From positions 1-18,840 of the forward strand of contig JAJZMO010000265.1 in the NCBI GenBank assembly GCA_021798235.1: a stretch of DNA of 18,840 bases, written 5' to 3'. Each line of letters starts with the position of its first letter. Positions within the stretch are counted from its first letter, which is position 1. A program made the position numbers and the translations under genes. Shown piece after piece: positions 7,078 through 12,943 of this stretch. Source of the stretch: Acidobacteriota bacterium (GTDB lineage Bacteria > Acidobacteriota > Terriglobia > Terriglobales > Acidobacteriaceae). The notes beneath the pieces were generated by a model. It was not told the DNA's origin and did no database searches. It worked only from the letters and a program-made list of their open reading frames with translations.

Positions 7078-8337
7078 ATGTTGCAAGCATTCATCATTAC
7101 GCTGCGCGAGGGCGTCGAAGCCGCGCTGATCGTTGGCATTGTCTTTGCCTATCTGAACAAAATTGGCCGCACGGACTTGAAGCGCTTGGTATTGTGGGCG
7201 CTGGCGGCGGCCTGTGCCTGCAGTCTGCTGGTGGCCGTCATTTTGGCCCGCACTCAGTTCAATCAGGACATCTTTGAAGGCGTGGTGATGCTGGTTGCCG
7301 CTGGATTTGTGCTCAGCGTCATCTGGTTCATGCAGCGCACGGCCAAGAGTCTGCGCGGACGCATTGAAGCAAGACTCGGCTCCATCACCAGTCGCGGCTC
7401 ACGCTTCGGCCTGTTTCTGTTTGTCTTTTTGATGGTGCTGCGCGAGGGCGTCGAAACCGTACTGATTCTGGGCGCGGTCTCGCTGAACTCCACCGAACTG
7501 CTTAGCTTTTTTGGCACGTTGCTTGGCGTGGCCTGTGCGGTGGTTTTTGGCGTGCTTTTTGTAAAGGGCAGTCTGCGCATCAACCTGCAACGCTTCTTCC
7601 GCGTTACTGCGGTCATTCTGTATTTCGTCGTCTTTCAATTGGTCATCTCCGGGCTGCATGAGCTTTCTGAGAACGGCGTGCTGCCCTCCAGCCGCTGCGA
7701 GATGCGCTTCATCGGCCCCATTGTGCGCAATGACTTTTTCTTCTTCATCACCATGCTGGCACTGGCGGCGTTGATGGTTCTGTACGAATATCGCAAGCGC
7801 ATGGCCGAGCCGGTCGATGTGAGCGCAACGGCTACCCCGGTGGAGCGGCGCAAGGCCGCGTGGCAGGCCCGCCGCGAGCGCCTGTGGATGGGAGCCGTCT
7901 GCGCGACCAGTTTTGTGTTCATCTTTTTGGTGACCGCACAATTCATTTACGCCAAGAGCACCACCGCGCTGTCGCCCGCTGCGCCGGTGACGTTGGTGGG
8001 TGACCAAGTGAGCGTGCCCGTGTCGCAGGTGCAGGATGACAAGCTGCATCGCTATGTGGTCCAGGTCAAGGGAACTCCCGTGCGCTTTTTGCTCTTTCGC
8101 AAGCCGGATGGCACCATCGTGAGCGTGGCCGATGCCTGCCAGATCTGCGGTCCGGTTGGCTTTTATAAAAGCGGTGACAACATCATTTGCAAACTCTGCG
8201 CCTCCCCGGTGAGTGCGCAGACCATGGGCCAGCCCGGCGGTTGCAATCCGGTGCCGCTCGGCTCCACGATCGCTGGAGGATTTGTTTGGATTCCAGCACG
8301 CAACCTGGAGGCGCTCGTTCCCGTCTTTTCGAAGTAG
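7078..8337 (+). CDS. FTR1-family iron permease fused to a C-terminal DUF2318 domain
   Basis: A 419-residue membrane protein. The first about 240 residues form an FTR1/EfeU/FetM-type permease with two REGVE motifs (residues 10-14 and 122-126) at the membrane, the REXXE iron-binding signature of the family, plus further hydrophobic helices. Another helix lies at about 265-288 ('FVFIFLVTAQFIYA'). The extracytoplasmic C-terminal part looks like DUF2318: cysteines C354/C357 ('CQIC'), C371/C374 ('CKLC') and C389, with 'GPVGFYKSGDNIICKLC'. FTR1 proteins move iron across the membrane; DUF2318 proteins are linked to FetM/P19 iron loci and are predicted Fe-S or metal-binding proteins. In Campylobacter-type loci these are separate genes; here they are one chain. 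It is the first gene of a four-gene operon with an FtsX-type ABC transporter. Confidence 0.9.
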   Translation: MLQAFIITLREGVEAALIVGIVFAYLNKIGRTDLKRLVLWALAAACACSLLVAVILARTQFNQDIFEGVVMLVAAGFVLSVIWFMQRTAKSLRGRIEARLGSITSRGSRFGLFLFVFLMVLREGVETVLILGAVSLNSTELLSFFGTLLGVACAVVFGVLFVKGSLRINLQRFFRVTAVILYFVVFQLVISGLHELSENGVLPSSRCEMRFIGPIVRNDFFFFITMLALAALMVLYEYRKRMAEPVDVSATATPVERRKAAWQARRERLWMGAVCATSFVFIFLVTAQFIYAKSTTALSPAAPVTLVGDQVSVPVSQVQDDKLHRYVVQVKGTPVRFLLFRKPDGTIVSVADACQICGPVGFYKSGDNIICKLCASPVSAQTMGQPGGCNPVPLGSTIAGGFVWIPARNLEALVPVFSK

Positions 8338-8356
8338 GGAGCGCGCGGCGATCATC

Positions 8357-9631
8357 ATGTTTTTTCGCCTGCTCGTCGAAAGCCTGGTCCGACAGCGGCG
8401 GCGCAAGCTGCTGGCGGCAACCGCCATATTGCTGGGCACGGCCACGGTAACGGCCATGCTGGCCATTGGTGCCAGTGTGGGCGACAAGCTGAATCAGGAT
8501 CTTTCCAGCTATGGTGCCAACATTCTCGTCACGCCCAAGGCGGACACGCTGGATGTTGTTGTTGGCGGCGTCAGCATTCGCCCAGCCACGGCGGGCAGCT
8601 ACCTGCGTGAGGGCGACCTGACCAAGCTCAAAGGCATTTTTTGGCGCAACAACATTCTCAACTTGTCGCCAGAGTTGCCGCTGCACGTGACGCTGACGCA
8701 GGCGCAATCATCGCAGGCTGCAACTGTCCCCGCGCTGGGCCTTTGGTTCCATCACACGCTGCGTTACGGCACAGAAAGCTACCCCATGGGCGCACCCGCC
8801 ATGCATCGCTGGTGGCGCTTGCAGGGGGCGTGGCCCGCAGACTCCGCCCTGGATCAAGCCGCCATCGGCAGCGCATTGGCTGCGCAGATGCACATCGCTC
8901 CCGGTGATACCGTCATGCTCAACGGCGAGCCGGTGCGCATCACCGGCTCGGTTTCCAGCGGCGACGCCACGGAGCGCACACTGCTGTTGCCGCTGGCCTT
9001 GGCGCAAAAAATCACCGGCCAGCCCGATGCGGTACGGCGCGTGGATGTGCAGGCGTTGACCAAGCCAGAGGATGCGCTGGCCCGCCGCAATCCGGATTCG
9101 CTCTCGCCCGCGTTGCATGATCGCTGGTACTGCTCGCCCTATGCCAACTCCATCGCCTATCAAATTCAAGAAGCGTTGCCGAACGCGCAGGCCGAGCCAA
9201 TTCGCCGCATTACGCAAGGTGAGGGCACAATTTTGCAGCGTATCTCTGGCCTGATGTGGCTGGTGGCTCTGGCTGCACTGTTGGCCGCATCGTTTGCCGT
9301 GGCTGCGTCGATGACCACCGCCATTCTGGAGCGCAAGCAGGAGATTGGACTGATGCGCGCGCTCGGCGCTTCGCAGTTTTCTGTCGCCAGTCTCTTTTTT
9401 GCAGAGACGGCATTTCTCTCGTTGCTGAGCGGGGCTTTGGGGTATCTGCTGGGTTCGCTGCTGGCCGCGCGTGTGGGCCGGGAAATCTTTCATAGCACCA
9501 TCGCTTTCAATCCGGTGCTGTTGCCGGCGGCGCTGGGGCTGGCGCTGCTGGTTTCCATCGCTGGGGGCGCGCCTTCCGTGCTGCGCACGCTGGGTATGCA
9601 GCCGGCAGCGGTACTGCGGGAGGATGGATGA
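8357..9631 (+). CDS. FtsX/MacB-type ABC transporter permease (first copy)
   Basis: A 424-residue protein with the FtsX/MacB layout. A cytoplasmic start (MFFRLLVESLVRQRRRKLL) is followed by one membrane helix (about 20-42), a large periplasmic domain starting 'LSSYGANILVTPKADTL', and three C-terminal helices. The first of these precedes 'AILERKQEIGLMRALGAS', the cytoplasmic coupling segment of FtsX proteins. Such permeases usually do not form a solute channel; they transmit ATP hydrolysis to periplasmic partners (mechanotransmission). ATG 8357 is the only sensible start; GGGAG at 8337-8341 is rather distant (15 bases). It ends in an ATGA overlap with the second permease. Its position after the FTR1-DUF2318 gene parallels the paired permeases of P19/FetM loci, so I infer a role in periplasmic iron handling. 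Confidence 0.87.
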   Translation: MFFRLLVESLVRQRRRKLLAATAILLGTATVTAMLAIGASVGDKLNQDLSSYGANILVTPKADTLDVVVGGVSIRPATAGSYLREGDLTKLKGIFWRNNILNLSPELPLHVTLTQAQSSQAATVPALGLWFHHTLRYGTESYPMGAPAMHRWWRLQGAWPADSALDQAAIGSALAAQMHIAPGDTVMLNGEPVRITGSVSSGDATERTLLLPLALAQKITGQPDAVRRVDVQALTKPEDALARRNPDSLSPALHDRWYCSPYANSIAYQIQEALPNAQAEPIRRITQGEGTILQRISGLMWLVALAALLAASFAVAASMTTAILERKQEIGLMRALGASQFSVASLFFAETAFLSLLSGALGYLLGSLLAARVGREIFHSTIAFNPVLLPAALGLALLVSIAGGAPSVLRTLGMQPAAVLREDG

Positions 9632-10755
9632 AGCGCGCGCGATTTTCGCTGGGATACATCGTTCGCCGCAGTCTGGTACATCGGCGCGTGCGTTCGCTGG
9701 CCGCGTTGCTGGCGCTTACTGTCAGCGCGGCTGTGGCCACGACGTTGCTCACGCTCTACGTCTCCCTGAACCGGCAACTGCATCAGCAATTCCGCGCCTT
9801 TGGCGCCAACATTTTGCTTACCGCGCCGAATGGCTCCACGCTGCCGCCGGAAACACTGGCCACGGTACGAGCCATCGCCGGACCGGAGAGCCGCATCGTT
9901 CCCTTCGCCTATGCCGTGGCGCAAACCACAACGGGTGCGCCCATCGTGGTTGCGGGTACGGACTTTACCGCTGCGCGCACCATGGATTCCTGGTGGCAGG
10001 TGAGCCGCTGGCCGGATGCAGCAGCAACGACGACAACGGTCGGCAGTCCTGTTGCTGCCATGGTGGGTACGCGCGCACAAAATTTTCTGCACAGCGATGA
10101 TTTTTCACTTACCTACAATGGCCGCACACTCACGCTGCACACAGCGGCAACCTTGCACACAGGTGCAGCCGAGGACAGCCGCATTTTGATTTCACTGGCT
10201 GCCTTCACTGCTTGGACGGGCCAGGGTGCATCGACGCTGGAGGTTCAAGCTTCGGGCAGCGCCGCGCAGGTGGAAGCGCTGTTGCATCGGCTGCGCGCAG
10301 CCTTGCCGGGCGTGCAGGTGCATGCCGTGCGGCAATTGGTGGAGAGCGAAGGCCGCATCGTGGATCGCACGCGTTCGCTTATGCTCAGCTCGCTGGTGCT
10401 GATTGCGCTGACGGTAGGCATCTGTGTGTTGGCGACGCTGACCGCTTCTGTGTTGGAGCGGCGGCGCGACTTCGCCATCATGAAGGCCCTTGGCTCCACG
10501 CAGCATCAGGTGGCGTTGCTCTTTTTGCTGGAGGCGGCCTTGCTGGCATTAGCCGGTGCGGCGGCAGGCTATCTACTGGGCAGCTTGTGCGCCTTCGGCA
10601 TCGGTGCGTGGAATTTTCACGCTACGATTCCACCCCTGTGGCAGGCTGCGCCTGCCGTGCTGCTGCTGAATCTCATGGTTGCATTGCTGGCGGCTGGCCT
10701 GCCCATGCGCATTCTGCGTACCATGGAACCAGCGATGCTCTTGCGAGGCGAATAA
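9628..10755 (+). CDS. FtsX/MacB-type ABC transporter permease (second copy)
   Basis: This 375-residue protein is a shorter paralogue of the preceding permease. It has an N-terminal helix after 'GYIVRRSLVHRRVRSLAALL', a periplasmic domain with 'FRAFGANILLTAPNG' (matching 'YGANILVTP' of its neighbour), and three C-terminal helices around the coupling segment 'SVLERRRDFAIMKALGST'. The ATG overlaps the previous stop by ATGA, and GGAGG (9619-9623) lies four bases upstream, so the two are translationally coupled. The pair probably forms a heterodimer served by the ATPase encoded next. Family knowledge gives an FtsX-like fold; a substrate cannot be read from the sequence. Confidence 0.87.
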   Translation: MKRARFSLGYIVRRSLVHRRVRSLAALLALTVSAAVATTLLTLYVSLNRQLHQQFRAFGANILLTAPNGSTLPPETLATVRAIAGPESRIVPFAYAVAQTTTGAPIVVAGTDFTAARTMDSWWQVSRWPDAAATTTTVGSPVAAMVGTRAQNFLHSDDFSLTYNGRTLTLHTAATLHTGAAEDSRILISLAAFTAWTGQGASTLEVQASGSAAQVEALLHRLRAALPGVQVHAVRQLVESEGRIVDRTRSLMLSSLVLIALTVGICVLATLTASVLERRRDFAIMKALGSTQHQVALLFLLEAALLALAGAAAGYLLGSLCAFGIGAWNFHATIPPLWQAAPAVLLLNLMVALLAAGLPMRILRTMEPAMLLRGE

Positions 10756-10757
10756 CG

Positions 10758-11480
10758 TTGGCCACGATACTCCAATCCGCTGTTGGTTCTGAGGCACTCA
10801 TCCATTTGCACGGTCTGACGCGCGAATACGCCAGCCGTGCCGGAGCCGTGCGCGCGCTCGACCACATCTCGCTCACCATTGAACGCGGCGAGTGGGTCGC
10901 CGTCATGGGGCCATCCGGCTCCGGAAAATCCACGCTGGTTAATATTCTTGGCTGTCTGGACCAACCCACCAGCGGCAGCGTGCGCATTGCGGGCACCAAC
11001 GTGCATCAATTGAGTCGGCAAGAGTTGGACCGTTTTCGCTCCGAGACCATCGGCTTCATCTTTCAGCAATTTCATCTGATCCCGTATCTGACCGCGCTGG
11101 AAAATATTTTGCTGGCGCAATACTTCCACAGCATGACGGATGAAGAGGAAGCGCGTCGCGCGCTGGCTTCCGTTGGACTCGGCGACCGCGCCACGCATTT
11201 GCCCAGCCAGTTGAGTGGCGGGGAACAGCAGCGCGTCTGCATCGCACGCGCACTCATCAATCAACCGCCGATTTTGCTGGCCGATGAGCCAACCGGCAAT
11301 CTGGATGCGACCAATCAGGAGATCGTGCAAGAGCATCTGCGCACGCTACACCGCGCCGGGCACACCATCGTGATGGTCACGCATGACCCGGAGATGGCCT
11401 TGCTTGCCGATCGCATCGTCGATTTGCACCACGGACGCATCGCCGCCGAACGGCGCGCGGGCGTGACTCCACAAAAATAA
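10758..11480 (+). CDS. ABC transporter ATP-binding protein (LolD/MacB type)
   Basis: A 240-residue ATPase with all nucleotide-binding motifs: Walker A GPSGSGKST (51-59), a Q-loop in 'FIFQQFHLIPYLTALEN', the ABC signature LSGGEQQR (152-159), Walker B 'ILLADEP' (D176, E177) and the H-loop histidine H209 in 'VTHDPEM'. The 'LIPYLTALENI' segment and overall length fit the LolD/MacB/FtsE class that drives FtsX-type permeases. The best start is the TTG at 10758, two bases after the upstream stop codon, with GAGG at 10745-10748 nine bases before it; no ATG or GTG fits the domain boundary. It completes the operon with the two permeases and is the cytoplasmic engine of the complex. Confidence 0.88.
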   Translation: MATILQSAVGSEALIHLHGLTREYASRAGAVRALDHISLTIERGEWVAVMGPSGSGKSTLVNILGCLDQPTSGSVRIAGTNVHQLSRQELDRFRSETIGFIFQQFHLIPYLTALENILLAQYFHSMTDEEEARRALASVGLGDRATHLPSQLSGGEQQRVCIARALINQPPILLADEPTGNLDATNQEIVQEHLRTLHRAGHTIVMVTHDPEMALLADRIVDLHHGRIAAERRAGVTPQK

Positions 11481-11495
11481 AAATAGGAAACAGGG

Positions 11496-11518
11496 CTCCC
11501 AACATAAGGGCGTTGGAG
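11496..11518 (-). terminator. Candidate terminator of the tonB gene
   Basis: Read on the minus strand, a 7-bp stem with one bulged base (GTTG/GAG arm at 11512-11518, CTCCCAAC arm at 11496-11503) and an 8-base loop begins six bases after the tonB stop. It is followed, about eight bases on, by a T-rich stretch (11468-11487). Spacing is looser than in a textbook intrinsic terminator. It lies in the 44-base convergent spacer and may also end the ABC operon transcript. Confidence 0.35.
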
Positions 11519-11524
11519 TGCGCA

Positions 11525-12637
11525 TCAATAGATGTGGAAGTCAACCTCAACATCAATCTGGACGGCGACTGGCTTGCCGTGGAACTTGGCTGGCTTGAAG
11601 CGGTATTGTTTGACGGCATCGATAGCTTTTTCATCCAAGCCCATGCCCAAGGCACGCAGTACTTGGATGTTCTGCGGCATTCCATTCGTGTCTACAACGA
11701 GCGAAACCACGCTGGTGCCTTGGAATTTCGCCTTGCGCGCCTCGTCAGAAAATTCCGGGTCCACCGAGTAGATGAGCTTGGGCGGCTGCACGCCATTGCC
11801 CACCTGCATCACGCCGCCGCCGTAGCCGCCGCCTTCCCCGGGGCCAACGCCAGAGCCGGTGCCAGAACCCACGCCACCACTCCTACCCGAGCCAATGCCG
11901 CTCTGCATGCCCGTGCCATTCGATGCCGGCCCGCGCACGGTCGTGGTGGGGTCACCCAGGTTGGGCATACTGGCATTCGGCAATTGCACCTCTTGCGGAA
12001 TGACGACCGTGGGCGCAACCGCCAGTTTGGGATGATCGTTGCGGATAATTTCTTCCGGCGGAACAAACTGCGTTTTGGCGATTTGCGGCAGCTTGCCTTT
12101 GGAGGCCATCAGCAGATCGTGGTCCCCACCACCACCACCGCCGCCCATCTCGCCCAGCATTTTGGGGGAGAACGGCAGAAACGGCGTGACCGTGGAAACC
12201 TTGACCGGAGGCGGCTGCACCACCGCACGCTGGGGATGCCAGAGAGCAAAAAAGATGATCGCGGCCAGAATAGCCACGTGCACACCGCCAGCAATCAGGC
12301 TGGCTTGGCGATCGCGTGGCACGGCCAGAATGTCGCGCACGGCCACTTCGTGCGACTGCAACTCCAGCGGTGGCAGCTTGGCGGGGAAGAAAACCTCGCG
12401 TAGATCGTGCCAGATTTCAGCCCAAAGCGGCTCCTGCGCCAATGGATCGACCACTGGCACAGGCTTGGATTGCAACTCCAGCGGCGGCAACTTGGGCGGA
12501 AAGAGCGCATCGTGCAGGTCGGCGTAGAGCACCCGCCAGTACGATGGCTCGCGTCCAATCGCGCTCCACAACTGCGTTTCTTCGGATTCCACGCTGGCAA
12601 TCTCCGTTTCCGGATCCAGCAAACCCTGGTTCGGCAT
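11525..12637 (-). CDS. TonB-type energy transducer with duplicated N-terminal module
   Basis: A 370-residue protein with a cytoplasmic N-terminal part holding two copies of a 38-residue module (33-70 and 71-108; both contain FP.KLPPLELQS). One membrane helix follows (about 112-133, 'ASLIAGGVHVAILAAIIFFALW'), then a periplasmic linker with a run of seven glycines (165-171) and a glycine/serine-rich stretch (240-276). The C-terminal TonB domain runs from 'YSVDPEFSDEARKAKFQGT' to the end. TonB proteins couple the proton motive force via ExbB/ExbD to outer-membrane receptors. The membrane anchor is unusually far from the N-terminus compared with E. coli TonB, a layout I associate with acidobacterial TonB proteins. 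No exbB/exbD is in the window. It is convergent with the FTR1/ABC operon, so an iron-uptake role is plausible but unproven. Confidence 0.87.
   Translation of the reverse strand: MPNQGLLDPETEIASVESEETQLWSAIGREPSYWRVLYADLHDALFPPKLPPLELQSKPVPVVDPLAQEPLWAEIWHDLREVFFPAKLPPLELQSHEVAVRDILAVPRDRQASLIAGGVHVAILAAIIFFALWHPQRAVVQPPPVKVSTVTPFLPFSPKMLGEMGGGGGGGDHDLLMASKGKLPQIAKTQFVPPEEIIRNDHPKLAVAPTVVIPQEVQLPNASMPNLGDPTTTVRGPASNGTGMQSGIGSGRSGGVGSGTGSGVGPGEGGGYGGGVMQVGNGVQPPKLIYSVDPEFSDEARKAKFQGTSVVSLVVDTNGMPQNIQVLRALGMGLDEKAIDAVKQYRFKPAKFHGKPVAVQIDVEVDFHIY
12471..12484 (-). repeat. Marker of the 114-bp internal duplication in the tonB gene (second copy at 12357-12370)
   Basis: A 14-base stretch, TGCAACTCCAGCGG on the plus strand, occurs at 12471 and again exactly 114 bases earlier at 12357, matching the 38-residue period of the protein repeat. 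Around it the two copies have diverged in DNA but keep the protein core KLPPLELQS, so the duplication is old and the core is conserved. Confidence 0.7.
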
Positions 12638-12689
12638 TCGTTTGCTTGTGCCCTGTCGCCCCTGCCGGGAATGATCTGTCGCTTAGCTT

Positions 12690-12894
12690 GCCGTGCGCCG
12701 CGATGCGGCCGTTCTGGTTGCTTACAATTATAAGGACTCCACGGGCTTTGCGCCGTGCACATCGCGCCACAAACCACGGGGTGCGAATACTGTGCGCGAA
12801 CCCGATCCCGCGTCCTTGCAGGTTAGACGCATCCGGCCCCCATTCTGTTGCATCCAAGGTTCGCCGCTCGGCCCGGCCCATCGCGGCGCACGGC
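12690..12894. repeat. Interrupted inverted repeat, 16 bp perfect (21 bp with one bulge)
   Basis: GCCGTGCGCCGCGATG at 12690-12705 is exactly reverse-complementary to 12879-12894. After a one-base bulge (C12706) five more bases, GGCCG 12707-12711, pair with CGGCC 12874-12878. The arms enclose 162 bases. It could be a long-range RNA stem in the ileS leader, a pair of protein-binding sites, or the ends of a small mobile or repetitive element; I cannot decide between them from one copy. Confidence 0.75.
12727..12732 (-). promoter_or_regulatory. Candidate -10 box for tonB
   Basis: TATAAT read on the minus strand, about 90 bases upstream of the tonB start codon. The -35 region at the expected spacing is not consensus. 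The site lies inside the loop of the inverted repeat. Confidence 0.3.
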
Positions 12895-12943
12895 CCAAAG
12901 CATTTATCATGAAGCTATTCCGATTTTCCGCACTGGAGCCAAC

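Larger units (their letters stand above)
12638..12943. other. 306-bp divergent intergenic region between tonB and ileS
   Basis: No protein-coding gene or tRNA could be supported here. It holds a long-armed inverted repeat (12690-12711 with 12874-12894), a TATAAT on the minus strand at 12727-12732 that could serve tonB, and a TATCAT at 12905-12910 with no clear -35 that could serve ileS. I looked for T-box leader motifs and saw none. Confidence 0.6.

Noticed and set aside
12638..12943. T-box riboswitch or tRNA in the ileS leader
   Set aside because: No T-box sequence, no specifier-loop arrangement and no T-loop GGTTCGA-type motif were found; only the inverted repeat is clear.
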